From: Bradyrhizobium lablabi
GTDB lineage: Bacteria; Pseudomonadota; Alphaproteobacteria; Rhizobiales; Xanthobacteraceae
Length of the DNA stretch: 64,000 bases
Assembly (NCBI RefSeq): GCF_018131005.1
Contig: NZ_JAFCJK010000003.1
Location: 372,001-436,000, forward strand
Direction: 5' to 3'
Shown here piece after piece: positions 34,651 to 42,882 of this stretch. The number at the start of each line of letters is the position of its first letter. Position 1 is the stretch's first letter. The notes below the pieces were generated by a model, which had not been told where the DNA came from, ran no database searches, and saw only the letters and a list, made by a program, of their open reading frames with translations. A program made the translations under genes and the position numbers.

Positions 34651-34940
34651 CCATCCCCAGTTCGGCGAATTGGTGCCTTTCCGGCCCCCCGGAGAGATTC
34701 ACCGAATACACATCGTATCAGGGAACTAGAGTAAGGCATATTCGAGGCCAAGGCGCCGATCACCGATTTTTGGTCGCGCAGCCCGCAAATGGCAAGAATC
34801 CTGGTTCGAAGGGCCGAAAGGCCCTCTGGCCGTCAGGCGAAAAGGGGGTCTCACCCCGCGTGGGATCAGAACCGGTACCGCCTTACAGATCGCGCCCGGG
34901 ATTCTGCGCATCCGGCGCGCTGAGGGCCTCGCCGCCAGAC
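34651..34940. other. 290-base non-coding region with two short hairpins
   Basis: Between the DUF2778 gene start and the stop of the DOPA-dioxygenase-like gene. It contains AGGGCC-GAAA-GGCCCT (34810-34825, a GNRA-type loop) and, about 30 bases further, GGGG-TCTCA-CCCC. No gene is convincing. The first part should contain the DUF2778 promoter. Confidence 0.45.
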
Positions 34941-35366
34941 TCAGGGACGAAGTGCCGGCGTCGTGTTTGGAGTCGGCGCGTGCTCCATCTCGGCGTGCTC
35001 GGGCAGTCGGTCACCATGCACGGCGAGCGGCGTGCCGATCCAGAGCGCGTCAGCAAGATGATCGCGACGCGGATTGGTCGTGTTGGGGTGAACCAGGATG
35101 CTGAGGCTGCCATGGTTGAGCATAAGCCACGGCACGAGTTGCGCAAACACCTCCGCCGCAAAGGCTACCTGATACATCGCCTGATCGTGCGGACCGACCT
35201 TGACGTCATGCCACCGCCCAAGAGTGACCGCGAAGCGCTCGCCAACCCAGTGGCGCAGGCGCTCGGCCTCGCCGCGGCTGGTGGCGGGGTCGTAATAGAC
35301 ATGGGCGTGGTAGCTCCCGATCTCGCCGGTCATGCGCGGGGCGGCCTTGTCGGTTCGATCGGTCAT
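34941..35366 (-). CDS. DOPA 4,5-dioxygenase family protein
   Basis: 141-residue small extradiol-dioxygenase-like protein. Family marks are [20 protein letters not shown] at the N-terminus, [20 protein letters not shown] in the middle and SILVHPNT, which supply His metal ligands. Fungal and plant relatives open the ring of DOPA in betalain-type pigment synthesis; bacterial members have no settled role. It lies 24 bases after a methyltransferase gene on the same strand and is probably cotranscribed with it. AAGGA precedes the ATG. Confidence 0.85.
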   Translation of the reverse strand: MTDRTDKAAPRMTGEIGSYHAHVYYDPATSRGEAERLRHWVGERFAVTLGRWHDVKVGPHDQAMYQVAFAAEVFAQLVPWLMLNHGSLSILVHPNTTNPRRDHLADALWIGTPLAVHGDRLPEHAEMEHAPTPNTTPALRP

Positions 35367-35390
35367 CTTGCGCGATCCTTTTTCTGTCCA

Positions 35391-36011
35391 TCACTTCCGC
35401 CGCAGCACGCTGAACTGGAACGACTGCGTGGAGCCCCAGGGCGTGACATGCCGATGGTATTGATGAGCGATCGGCTCGAAAGCTTTGCCAATCGCTTGGC
35501 TAAGCGACGCGGGGTCATATCGCTGCACCGGCAGGCCGCTGCATTTCTCCGGACCGTCGAGCGCGAATGTGCCGATGATGGCATGGCCGCCCGGCCTGAC
35601 GCCGCGATGCAGGCGCTCGAGGTAGGCGGAGCGGTCGCGCTCTTCGACCAGGAAGTGGAATGCGGCTCGATCGTGCCAGATGTCGAAGGGCTGCGGCGGC
35701 TGCCACACCGTTGCGTCAGCGGCGATCCACCGCACAGTATTGGCCGCCGGCCCTATCCGCTCGCTCGCGGTCCGCAACGCCGCCTCGGACAGGTCGAGCA
35801 CCGTCACGGCGTCAAAGCCGTTCCGCAGCAGCGTATCGACCAGGCGCGAAGCGCCGCCGCCGATGTCGATGATGGACGCGCGAGGAGTTGCCGCGACGCT
35901 TTCGATCAGCCGCAGCGACGGTTGCGGATCGGCTTGCGACCAACTCACCTCCTGCTCGTTCTTGGTGAGGTAGACGGTCTGCCAGTGCGACTGGCGGTCA
36001 GGAACGGTCAT
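35391..36011 (-). CDS. class I SAM-dependent methyltransferase
   Basis: 206-residue methyltransferase. Motif I is IIDIGGGASRLVDTLL (about residues 47-62), the acidic ribose-binding residue is in VTVLDLSEAAL, and motif IV is FDIWHDRAAFHFL. The N-terminus HWQTVYLTKNEQEVSW resembles a subgroup found beside small redox or stress genes. The acceptor is unknown. First of a two-gene unit with the DOPA-dioxygenase-like gene. Confidence 0.85.
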   Translation of the reverse strand: MTVPDRQSHWQTVYLTKNEQEVSWSQADPQPSLRLIESVAATPRASIIDIGGGASRLVDTLLRNGFDAVTVLDLSEAALRTASERIGPAANTVRWIAADATVWQPPQPFDIWHDRAAFHFLVEERDRSAYLERLHRGVRPGGHAIIGTFALDGPEKCSGLPVQRYDPASLSQAIGKAFEPIAHQYHRHVTPWGSTQSFQFSVLRRK

Positions 36012-36204
36012 GGTTATGGGCCCCGCAGGCGGGCGGAAACAGGGTGCTCCGCAATCCCTATTATCCCTGACCTAGGAGGCATGATTTCAGCCGTCAACCC
36101 GGCAGCGGGCGCATCGGACACCGACCGCCTGGGCTGCAAATGCCGCATTTGCATTGCCGTATTTTCCATTTAGCGTGGAACCAGGTTGAGACGGGGGCAC
36201 TCGC

Positions 36205-36921
36205 ATGGCGACGTTCGGCTGGACGCGCGACAAGGCGCCCGCGGCAGCTGAGGACGCCGACCTCAGCTTCGGCGGCCTCTCCGATCCCATTGCCATGCTC
36301 GAAGCGCTCGACAAGGCCGTGCCACGCTATCTCGACCTTGTCGATAACGGCACGTGGATCTACCCGGCCTGCAAGCGCAAGCCCACGGACGCCAAGGGCG
36401 ATATCCGCGAGATATGGGAGCACACGCGGCTGGAGGCCATGCGCTATATCGCGATGGTACCGCGGCAGGATGCAGCGCTGCTGGTCGATCCGGAGCGCCA
36501 GCCGGAGATGATCGACGCCTTCCTGCGCCAACGACCACACGAGGACACCATCATCGACTTCACGGGAACGGCGATCGACGACTACGGAATTGCGATCTAT
36601 GCCGGGCTGAACTGGCTAACCCGTTGCGGAGCGCTCTCAGGCGCCGATTCGCAAAAGTTCTCCGGCATGTTGCGTAGCTTCCGCAGGGTCATGGTTGTCG
36701 CGCAGCAGTGGTGGGCAATCGATGGCGCCGCCGAGCGCTGCAAGCAAATGCTTCAGGCGCTGGAAAGACCGCCGCTGGTCTTCTTTCTGGTTTTGGCCGA
36801 ATACACCCACCTCGCGAAGCAGATCACGCTGACGGTCGCACGCGGTTCGGCAGCGCAGGACGACAGCGTGTCACGATTGCAGTTGGCACAGGATCCGGAA
36901 GAACTGGCGCGACGGGGATAG
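36205..36921 (+). CDS. protein of unknown function, 238 residues
   Basis: Not recognised. It starts MATFGWTRDKAPAAAEDADL, has no signal peptide, and looks mostly helical with several Trp and charged segments (REIWEHTRLEAMRYIAMVP, RVMVVAQQWWAIDGAAE). One moderately hydrophobic stretch near the end, PPLVFFLVLAEYTHLAKQI, is too short and too charged at its edges for a confident membrane helix. GGGGG lies about 9 bases before the ATG. The codon pattern matches its neighbours. It stands 104 bases before an enoyl-CoA hydratase gene on the same strand; a shared transcript is possible but not shown. Confidence 0.7.
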   Translation: MATFGWTRDKAPAAAEDADLSFGGLSDPIAMLEALDKAVPRYLDLVDNGTWIYPACKRKPTDAKGDIREIWEHTRLEAMRYIAMVPRQDAALLVDPERQPEMIDAFLRQRPHEDTIIDFTGTAIDDYGIAIYAGLNWLTRCGALSGADSQKFSGMLRSFRRVMVVAQQWWAIDGAAERCKQMLQALERPPLVFFLVLAEYTHLAKQITLTVARGSAAQDDSVSRLQLAQDPEELARRG

Positions 36922-37025
36922 ATCGTCGACGGCCTGACCGCCATGCCACCAGTTCGCGGGATGGGCCTCTCTGGCGCTCGCCCGAGGTTTTCGTTAGAAA
37001 CCTGACTATCAGACTGGACCAACGC

Positions 37026-37835
37026 ATGCTCAACGTTCCGCAGAAATCGCTCGCCGACGGCAAGATCCTGCAAGGAGTGGCCGACGGCGTTGGTATCATC
37101 ACCTTCAACAATCCCGACAAGCGCAACGCGATGTCGCTGGAGATGTGGGAGGGCTTCGGACAGGCGCTGACCGACCTGCGTGACGATCCCGATGTTCGAG
37201 TCGTGGTCCTGGCCGGCGGCGAGAAGGCGTTCGTGTCGGGCGCCGATATCAGCCAGTTCGAAAAGGTCAGGCACAATGCCGAGGCGTCGGAAGAATATTC
37301 GCGGCGCAGCGCGGACCACCGCGCCCTGCTCGCCGACTATCCCAAGCCGACCATCGCCTGCATCAGGGGCTTCTGCCTTGGCGGCGGCATGCAGATCGCG
37401 ATGCTCGCGGACATCCGTATCTCCAGCCTAAGCGGCCAGTTCGGCATTCCCGCGGCGAAGCTCGGGATCGCCTATGGCTATGACGGGCTACGCCATCTGG
37501 TGTCGCTGGTCGGCCCATCCTGGGCGCGGCTGATCATGTACACGGGCATGCGGATCGACTCCGCCGAAGCGCTGCGCATCGGGCTGGTCGACCGCGTGCT
37601 GCCCGATGCCGAATTGTGGGATGCGACCATGGAGATCGCACGTACCATCGCGGGCAACGCGCCACTCGCGATCAAGGCCGCCAAGATCACCATCGCTCAG
37701 GTGTTGAAGGATCCAGCCGATCGCGACATGCCCGCGATCAGGCAGATCGGAATCGACTGCATGGACAGCGAAGATTTTCGCGAAGGCCGCCGCGCCTTCA
37801 TGGAAAAGCGAAAGCCGGACTTCAAGGGACGCTAG
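37026..37835 (+). CDS. enoyl-CoA hydratase/isomerase family protein
   Basis: 269-residue crotonase-fold enzyme. Seen: GVGIITFNNPDKRNAMSLEM, the oxyanion-hole segments AFVSGADISQFEK and GFCLGGGMQIAMLADI, and FGIPAAKLGIAYGYDG. The usual second catalytic Glu position in the IPAAKLG loop is Ala/Lys-type, so it may not be a plain hydratase; isomerase, hydrolase or dehydratase activity is possible. The frame is open from 36708 but the family begins at the ATG 37026. It is convergent with the SDR gene across a repeat. Confidence 0.87.
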   Translation: MLNVPQKSLADGKILQGVADGVGIITFNNPDKRNAMSLEMWEGFGQALTDLRDDPDVRVVVLAGGEKAFVSGADISQFEKVRHNAEASEEYSRRSADHRALLADYPKPTIACIRGFCLGGGMQIAMLADIRISSLSGQFGIPAAKLGIAYGYDGLRHLVSLVGPSWARLIMYTGMRIDSAEALRIGLVDRVLPDAELWDATMEIARTIAGNAPLAIKAAKITIAQVLKDPADRDMPAIRQIGIDCMDSEDFREGRRAFMEKRKPDFKGR

Positions 37836-37836
37836 A

Positions 37837-37882
37837 TCATGATCCGGAAGAGCGTGTCGCCGCTTTCCGAAAAGATCATCTA
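37837..37882. repeat. short intergenic repeat between convergent genes
   Basis: GATCATGATCCGGAAGAGCG...CGCTTTCCGAAAAGATCATC: the CCGGAA/TTCCG and GATCATG/GATCATC halves can form a stem. It spans the gap and overlaps the SDR stop codon. I recognise the CATGATCCGGAA...TTCCGAAAAGATCATG form as a frequent intergenic palindrome in Bradyrhizobium and relatives (memory only). Confidence 0.65.
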
Positions 37883-38662
37883 GGTCCGCTCGTTCACCGG
37901 TACGGTATAGTTCAGGATCAACCGTCCGCCGTCGGGATAGATGGTCTGGCCGGTGATGTAGGAAGCATCGTCGCTGGCGAGGAAGGCCACGACGGAAGCG
38001 ACCTCGCTCGGCTCGCCGCAGCGGCCAGCCGGCGTCCGCGACAGCACGCTGCGTCGCGCCTCCTCGGAGGAGAAGATCGCGGTCGCGACCATCTCGGTGA
38101 GGATCGTCCCCGGTCCGACCGCCACGACACGGATGCGATGCGGGGCCAGCGCCACCGCCGCGACCGAAGTGAGCTGCTTCATCGCGCCCTTGGACATGGC
38201 GTAGGTCGCAAGCGAGGGAATCGCAAGCAGCGCGTTGACCGAGGACATGTTGACGACGACCCCGCCGCCGCCTTGGGCGATCATCTGACGCGCCGCGGCC
38301 TGGACGCCGAAGAATGCGCCCTTGAGGTTGATCCCCATTACATCGTCGAACTCAGCTTCGGTGATCTCGAGAAAATCCCGGTTACGCGCGACGCCGGCAT
38401 TGTTGACCATGACGTCGAGCCGGCCGAATTCCTTCACGGCCGCGCCGACAAGCCGATCGACGTCGGCGCGCTTGCTGACGTCGGCCTCCACCGCACGCAA
38501 CTGATCCGGGCGCCCAAGCTCTCCTGCCGTCTTGTTCAGCGTCCCGCCATCAATGTCGGACATGACGACGTTTGCACCGTCTGCGAGGAAGCGCTCTGCG
38601 CAGGCCCGACCGATGCCGCGCGCCGCCCCCGTGATGACGACCACCTTGCCGGAAAATTTCAT
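37880..38662 (-). CDS. SDR family NAD(P)-dependent oxidoreductase
   Basis: 260-residue classical short-chain dehydrogenase. It has the cofactor motif TGAARGIG (about residues 12-19), NNAGVAR, a catalytic Ser in NMSSVNALL, and the YxxxK motif as YAMSKG, although Met follows the Tyr-Ala pair as usual. C-terminal SYITGQTIYPDGGRL is typical. Asp in VVMSDID suggests NAD preference. GGAGGCAG precedes the ATG. It lies 105 bases downstream of the 6PGDH-like gene on the same strand, so it may belong to the same catabolic transcript. Confidence 0.9.
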   Translation of the reverse strand: MKFSGKVVVITGAARGIGRACAERFLADGANVVMSDIDGGTLNKTAGELGRPDQLRAVEADVSKRADVDRLVGAAVKEFGRLDVMVNNAGVARNRDFLEITEAEFDDVMGINLKGAFFGVQAAARQMIAQGGGGVVVNMSSVNALLAIPSLATYAMSKGAMKQLTSVAAVALAPHRIRVVAVGPGTILTEMVATAIFSSEEARRSVLSRTPAGRCGEPSEVASVVAFLASDDASYITGQTIYPDGGRLILNYTVPVNERT

Positions 38663-38767
38663 GACTGCCTCCAGATCGATGTTGCCAGAGCAATAGCGCA
38701 TCGTGCGGCAGCAGGAAACGCGGCGGATTCACCGCCGTCGTCCGTCGCAGCGCGACGCGGCCCGCCG

Positions 38768-39694
38768 CTACCGCGGCTTGATCCGCACGAGGATTCGATC
38801 CGCCTCGGTGCGCCAGTCCGCGCTTCGGGCGAACCCGGGCGCGCCCTTGATCCCGAACACGCCCTCGTCGGCGAGATCGGCGACCCAGGCCTGCCGCTCG
38901 GCAGTGCCCGTCGCCGACCAGGGCTCGAGCCCGGCCTCGCGCACGGTTTCGGCTACCTCGCGCACTTCCTCGCTGCGCCGCCGGCCGTGCTCGATGACGC
39001 GCTGGAAGAAATAGGCACCCTGCCCTTCCCAGTCGATGCCGGGAAAGGTTTCCGCGAGCGAGGCCAGCACCGCGTCCTCAACGCCATAGGCGCGCGCGGT
39101 GGTGAAGCCCTCGATGACCATGGCCTCGAGACCCTTGATCATGATGCTGCGGCACATCTTCACCGCCGAGGAGACGCCGAGTTCGTCGCTCGCAACCTTC
39201 GCGGCAAAGCCGAGCGCCACGAGTTGCGGCGCGAGCTCCCGCGCCCCGTTGCCGCCAAGCAGCAGCGGCACCTTGATCCGCTTGGGCGGCACCGACGTCA
39301 TCACGGCGCCTTCGACATAGCGCCCACCGGCGCCATCGATGACGGAAGCCGCGCGCTGCTTGGCACCGGGCGAGGCCGAGTTGAAATCCAGGAACCAGCC
39401 GCCCTCCTTGAGCGCGGGCGCGCAGGCCTGCGCGACGGACACAGCCTGGCTCGCGGTCACCGCGGAGATGATGAAGTCGGCGCGGGCCGCGAGGTCGACA
39501 TGCGATCGCGTCAGCTCAACCCCGATGCCCGCCGCGTGCTGCTCTAGCGGCGCCGCCTGCGCACCACCCAGCTTGATGTCGCAGGCACTCACTCTGAGGC
39601 CCTGCTTGCGCAGATCCTCCGCGAGGATGCGGCCGACCTCTCCATAGCCGAGGAGGCCGACTTGCCACTGCCTTGGATCGCTCGATATCGCCAT
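38768..39694 (-). CDS. 6-phosphogluconate-dehydrogenase-like NAD(P)-dependent oxidoreductase (DUF1932)
   Basis: 308-residue protein with an N-terminal NAD(P)-binding fold (WQVGLLGYGEVGRILAEDLR, about residues 10-29; FLDFNSASPGAKQ) and a C-terminal DUF1932-type helical domain. The beta-hydroxyacid-dehydrogenase pattern is present: an SASPG-like substrate loop and a KMCRSIMIKGLEAM helix with the conserved Lys. The substrate is unknown. Its ATG overlaps the stop of the decarboxylase-like gene by one base, so it is an integral part of the putative protocatechuate-type operon. Confidence 0.83.
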   Translation of the reverse strand: MAISSDPRQWQVGLLGYGEVGRILAEDLRKQGLRVSACDIKLGGAQAAPLEQHAAGIGVELTRSHVDLAARADFIISAVTASQAVSVAQACAPALKEGGWFLDFNSASPGAKQRAASVIDGAGGRYVEGAVMTSVPPKRIKVPLLLGGNGARELAPQLVALGFAAKVASDELGVSSAVKMCRSIMIKGLEAMVIEGFTTARAYGVEDAVLASLAETFPGIDWEGQGAYFFQRVIEHGRRRSEEVREVAETVREAGLEPWSATGTAERQAWVADLADEGVFGIKGAPGFARSADWRTEADRILVRIKPR

Positions 39695-40563
39695 CAGTTC
39701 AGATTCCGTGTTGTATCGTCAAACAACTCGTCCACCGCGAAACGGCGCGGGATCAAGGCCTGCTGGAATGCATATTCGATGATAAGTTCCAGCGGCCTCC
39801 TGTTGGCCTCGACGCCGAACGGCGCGAGGTCCGGCGTGGCGGATGGACCGGCGCTCGCCTTGCCGCGCTTTAACAGATCGTAGACGCCGCGCACCACGTC
39901 GGGCCGCGACCGCGCGAGCTTCTCCGTCACCACGACCAGATGATTGACCGGCACCGCGCCATGTTGGCGGTGCCACCGTGCCGCCTCGGCCGCGGGATCG
40001 GCAAACAGCGGCTTCAGTGCGGGATCTGTCGAGGTCTCGCCGAGCGCCGCGTCGAGTTCGCCATCCTTCAGCATCTGCAAGATGGCCTTGCCCTTCGGCG
40101 CACGCTCGGTGGTATCGACATATTCGGCGACATGCGGGTCCTCGAAGGTGACCCAGCTGACCTTGTTGAGGTCGACGCCATGATCGTTGGCAAGGATGCC
40201 ACGGATCCAGGCTCCGGTCGTGGTGGTGAACGAGCGGATGCCGACGCGCCTGCCTTCGAGATCTGCGGGACCGAATGCGCCGCGATCGCCGCGGTAGAGG
40301 GCGTAGCCGTGCTGGAATCGGCCGAGCATCGCGGCCGGCAGCAACACCAGCGGCTTGCCGTGCGCCCTGGCCATCAGGTAGGTGACGACAGCCATCTCGC
40401 AGACGTCGAAGGCCTGCTCCCGCACCATCGGCTTGAACGCGGCGTTGGTCGGTGAGAAATCGACAAATTCCAGGTCGAACAGGTCCGACCGCAGTGCGCC
40501 GTTCTTGACCGGCTGGATGTGCGGATGATTGCCGATGACGGCGCGCAGCCGAGGCTTGTCCAT
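39694..40563 (-). CDS. 4,5-dihydroxyphthalate decarboxylase-like protein (periplasmic-binding fold, no signal)
   Basis: 289 residues. IQPVKNGAL, FKPMVREQAFDVCEMAVVTY and RRVGIRSFTTTTGAWIRGIL match the Pht5-like family, which has a solute-binding-protein fold but acts as a cytosolic decarboxylase of 4,5-dihydroxyphthalate to protocatechuate. No signal peptide is present, which argues against an ABC binding protein. GGGAG lies 9 bases before the ATG. It follows the GalC/LigK-like gene by 45 bases and overlaps the next gene by one base. A decarboxylase on another aromatic or carboxylated compound is equally possible. Confidence 0.75.
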   Translation of the reverse strand: MDKPRLRAVIGNHPHIQPVKNGALRSDLFDLEFVDFSPTNAAFKPMVREQAFDVCEMAVVTYLMARAHGKPLVLLPAAMLGRFQHGYALYRGDRGAFGPADLEGRRVGIRSFTTTTGAWIRGILANDHGVDLNKVSWVTFEDPHVAEYVDTTERAPKGKAILQMLKDGELDAALGETSTDPALKPLFADPAAEAARWHRQHGAVPVNHLVVVTEKLARSRPDVVRGVYDLLKRGKASAGPSATPDLAPFGVEANRRPLELIIEYAFQQALIPRRFAVDELFDDTTRNLN

Positions 40564-40608
40564 ATCGGCAAACTCCCAAATCGAGGCCGAGGCTGCCGCC
40601 GGCCTGTG

Positions 40609-41289
40609 TCAGTCTTCGGCACGATCGAGATAGACGAGCCCGGCCTTCGCCAGCGCCTCGCGCATATTGTACATGTCGAGCCCAAGCTCGCCGGAAGCGA
40701 GCCGCTTGCGCTTGCCGTCCTCGTCGTCATTGCGCTTTCTCGCCTTCTGTGCAACGTCGGCGACGAGCTTCTTCGGCACGATCACCACGCCGTCATCATC
40801 GGCTACGACGATGTCGCCTGGATGCACGTTAACGCCGGCGCACACGACTGGAACGTTCACCGAACCGAGCGTCGCCTTGACCGTGCCTTTGGCGGAGACT
40901 GCCCGCGACCACACCGGAAATTTCATCTCGTGCAGCGCCTTCACGTCGCGGCAGCCTGCATCGATGATCAGGCCCTTGACACCGCGCGCGGCGAGGGATG
41001 TCGCGAGCAATTCACCGAACATGCCGTCGGTGTTGTCGGCGGTGCAGCCGACAACGAGCACGTCGCCCTTCTGGCATTGTTCGACGGCGACATGGATCAT
41101 CCAGTTGTCGCCGGGCTGCGCCAGCACGGTCACGGCAGGACCGGCGATCTGCGCGCCCGGCCAGATCGGCCGCATATAGGGTTTCAGCAGGCCGAAGCGG
41201 CCCATCGCCTCATGTACGGTGGAGACGCCAAAGACGTCGAGGCCGTGCGGGTCGGCGCGCTCGATATTTCTGATGACGACCGGCTTCAT
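40609..41289 (-). CDS. RraA-like aldolase, probable 4-carboxy-4-hydroxy-2-oxoadipate aldolase (GalC/LigK type)
   Basis: 226 residues, the size of GalC/LigK/ProA. Seen: HEAMGRFGLLKPYMRPIWPG, GDNWMIHVAVEQCQKGDVLV, the metal/substrate loop LIIDAGCRDVKAL with the conserved Arg-Asp, and NVHPGDIVVADDDGVVIVP. In the protocatechuate 4,5-cleavage and gallate pathways this enzyme splits carboxy-hydroxy-oxoadipate to pyruvate and oxaloacetate. Its ATG overlaps the stop of the GalB-like gene by four bases. This GalB-GalC adjacency is the main support for the assignment. Other RraA-like aldolases cannot be excluded. Confidence 0.82.
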   Translation of the reverse strand: MKPVVIRNIERADPHGLDVFGVSTVHEAMGRFGLLKPYMRPIWPGAQIAGPAVTVLAQPGDNWMIHVAVEQCQKGDVLVVGCTADNTDGMFGELLATSLAARGVKGLIIDAGCRDVKALHEMKFPVWSRAVSAKGTVKATLGSVNVPVVCAGVNVHPGDIVVADDDGVVIVPKKLVADVAQKARKRNDDEDGKRKRLASGELGLDMYNMREALAKAGLVYLDRAED

Positions 41290-41999
41290 TGCAGGATCTC
41301 CTCGACGGTCGGAAACAGGCGCTGATAGGCCTCGCCATAGGTCATGGGCACGCCGGTGTTGCGGCTGCCCTGGATGCCGCGGTTGAGCGCGACCCGCTCG
41401 TAGTAGCCCCACAGATGCTTCTGCGCGGCGAGGATCTGGAACGCCTCGTACTTCTCCTTCCAGACCTCGTCGATCTTCAGGATCAGGTTTGGCCTGAAAT
41501 TGCACATCTCCGGCTGATGCGGCTCGAACAGGAACACCGGCGGCGCCGCGTATTTGTACTTGGCATCGGGCTTGTGGCCCATGGCCTGCGCCACCACGCG
41601 GGTCTGCTGCGCGAAATGCGCCGCATCGGGGTGGTCGAAGTTGTAAGGGTCTTCCAAAGCGTGGGTCAGCACGAAGCTCGGACTGAGCTCGCGATAGATA
41701 TCGACCATGCGGTCGAAGTGCGTCTCGTTCAGCTTCAGCGGATAGTCGCCGCAATCGAAGAACTCGATCTCGGCGCCGAGCAGTTTCGCCGCGCGTTCGG
41801 CCTCGTCCTTGCGGCCGGCCTTGACGGATTCGAGCGTCGCACCGGCCTCCTTCCAGGCGAACTGGCTTTCGCCGCGCTCGCCATAGGACAGGCACACGAT
41901 CTTGACGCGATAACCCTTTCTGGCGTGCAGCGCGATGGCGCCGCCGGCGCGCCAGACGAAATCGCCGGGATGGGCGGTGATGACCAGACCTGTCTTCAT
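41286..41999 (-). CDS. PIG-L/LmbE-family hydratase, probable 4-oxalomesaconate hydratase (GalB type)
   Basis: 237 residues. It has the PIG-L fold but, instead of the deacetylase motif AHPDDE, reads TAHPGDFVWRAGGAIAL, which I recall as the GalB form of the 4-oxalomesaconate (4-carboxy-2-hydroxymuconate) hydratase. VCLSYGERGES, FFDCGDYPLKLNE and HPDAAHFAQQTR follow, with further metal ligands. Product of this step is the substrate of the GalC-like aldolase encoded next. GAGGGA lies about 11 bases before the ATG. First catabolic gene after the TetR regulator, 80 bases downstream. Confidence 0.8.
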   Translation of the reverse strand: MKTGLVITAHPGDFVWRAGGAIALHARKGYRVKIVCLSYGERGESQFAWKEAGATLESVKAGRKDEAERAAKLLGAEIEFFDCGDYPLKLNETHFDRMVDIYRELSPSFVLTHALEDPYNFDHPDAAHFAQQTRVVAQAMGHKPDAKYKYAAPPVFLFEPHQPEMCNFRPNLILKIDEVWKEKYEAFQILAAQKHLWGYYERVALNRGIQGSRNTGVPMTYGEAYQRLFPTVEEILQ

Positions 42000-42079
42000 G
42001 GGATGAAGGTTCCCTCTTGTTCGATGTGCGCAAACATAGTCTGTGAAAGGTCGTACCGCCGACTCCGTCAGCGCCCGCT

Positions 42080-42790
42080 CTAGCTCTTGATTGGGACGAG
42101 GTCCTTGCGCCGTGCGGGCGCGGTTTGATCGAGCGGCTCGGCCTGCAGCGAGGCAACCGTCGCGCGCACGAGTTCTTCGATCGCGCGGCCCGCGTCGGTG
42201 CCGTCGGCGCTGCCGCGCGACAACCGCGACACGCGCTCCGGTGTCACCAGCGTATAGTACAGCGCGCCGAGCAGGAAGTGGCTGCGCCAAACGATGTCGG
42301 TGCGGGGAATATGCGGCAGGCTTTCGTGGATCGCGTCGACGAAGGCGTGGCTGGTGTCGTCGAAGGTTTGCGCAATGATCCGCCGCACGACCTCGTTGCC
42401 TTCTGCCGACATCACTGCGCGGAGCCGCGTGAAACGCGTTCCGCCGCCGGCCAGATCGCTGCCCGAGGTGAAGGCCGGCAACACATAGGCGCGCACGATG
42501 GCTTCCAGCCGGTCCTGCAAGTCGCGCACCCGCTTGGCGGCGGCGAGCAACTCGGCGCGGCGCAGGTTCATCGGGCCGCAATGGCGCCGATAGATTTCAA
42601 GCAGCAAGCCGTCCTTGGTCTCGAAATGATAGGTCACGCTGCCGGGATTGGCGCCCGCGGCCTGCGCGATGTCGCGCACCGACACGGCATTGAAGCCGTA
42701 GGTCGAGAACAATTCCTCCGCGGCAGCGAGGATCGCCTCGCGCATGTTTGGCTTGCGCGTGCTGGGGACCTTTGCGGACTTGCGAACCAT
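42080..42790 (-). CDS. TetR/AcrR family regulator of the GalB-GalC-like operon
   Basis: 236-residue TetR protein. The helix-turn-helix is REAILAAAEELFSTYGFNAV then SVRDIAQAAGANPGSVTYHF (about residues 16-60), followed by a long C-terminal domain (AefR/YbiH-like). It lies at the head of the catabolic operon and is divergent from the Bug-type gene. A perfect palindrome (42792-42809) starts one base from its ATG, implying autorepression and shared control. There is no ribosome binding site upstream of the ATG, so a leaderless transcript or the upstream TTG at 42808 is possible. Confidence 0.88.
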   Translation of the reverse strand: MVRKSAKVPSTRKPNMREAILAAAEELFSTYGFNAVSVRDIAQAAGANPGSVTYHFETKDGLLLEIYRRHCGPMNLRRAELLAAAKRVRDLQDRLEAIVRAYVLPAFTSGSDLAGGGTRFTRLRAVMSAEGNEVVRRIIAQTFDDTSHAFVDAIHESLPHIPRTDIVWRSHFLLGALYYTLVTPERVSRLSRGSADGTDAGRAIEELVRATVASLQAEPLDQTAPARRKDLVPIKS

Positions 42791-42791
42791 A

Positions 42792-42809
42792 TTTGTACTA
42801 TCGTACAAA
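42792..42809. promoter_or_regulatory. perfect palindrome TTTGTAC-TATC-GTACAAA (candidate TetR operator)
   Basis: 7-bp arms around a 4-base centre, placed immediately upstream of the TetR start and within the 92-base divergent region shared with the Bug-type gene. The symmetry and position are those of an autoregulated TetR operator. The repeat is seen directly; binding is inferred. Confidence 0.7.
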
Positions 42810-42882
42810 AGATCAGGTCACGTCAACAAGTGCGACGCCGACACTTGTGGCGTCCTGCGGATCGGGAAGGACACGCGCGAAA

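Noticed and set aside
34799..34830. tRNA-like GGTTCGAA followed by a stem
   Set aside because: The bases flanking GGTTCGAA do not form a T-arm and no acceptor, D-arm or anticodon arm can be drawn.
34941..35366. DOPA-dioxygenase-like gene as the missing ring-cleavage enzyme of the GalB-GalC cluster
   Set aside because: It is 2.7 kb away behind convergent and divergent genes, belongs to a different family from LigAB/GalA, and is coupled to a methyltransferase instead.
36080..36172. 30-codon plus-strand frame with a Cys-rich CKCRIC stretch after AGGAGG
   Set aside because: The AGGAGG is only one base from the ATG, the peptide has no further support, and the region is the upstream leader of the 36205 gene.
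37616..39547. 643-codon plus-strand frame across the SDR and 6PGDH-like genes
   Set aside because: It crosses two well-supported minus-strand genes and their intergenic gap and has no protein-like motifs.
40609..42581. Two long minus-strand frames that appear to fuse the GalC-like, GalB-like and TetR genes
   Set aside because: The fusions arise because real genes overlap in different frames; true starts with ribosome binding sites lie at 41289, 41999 and 42790.
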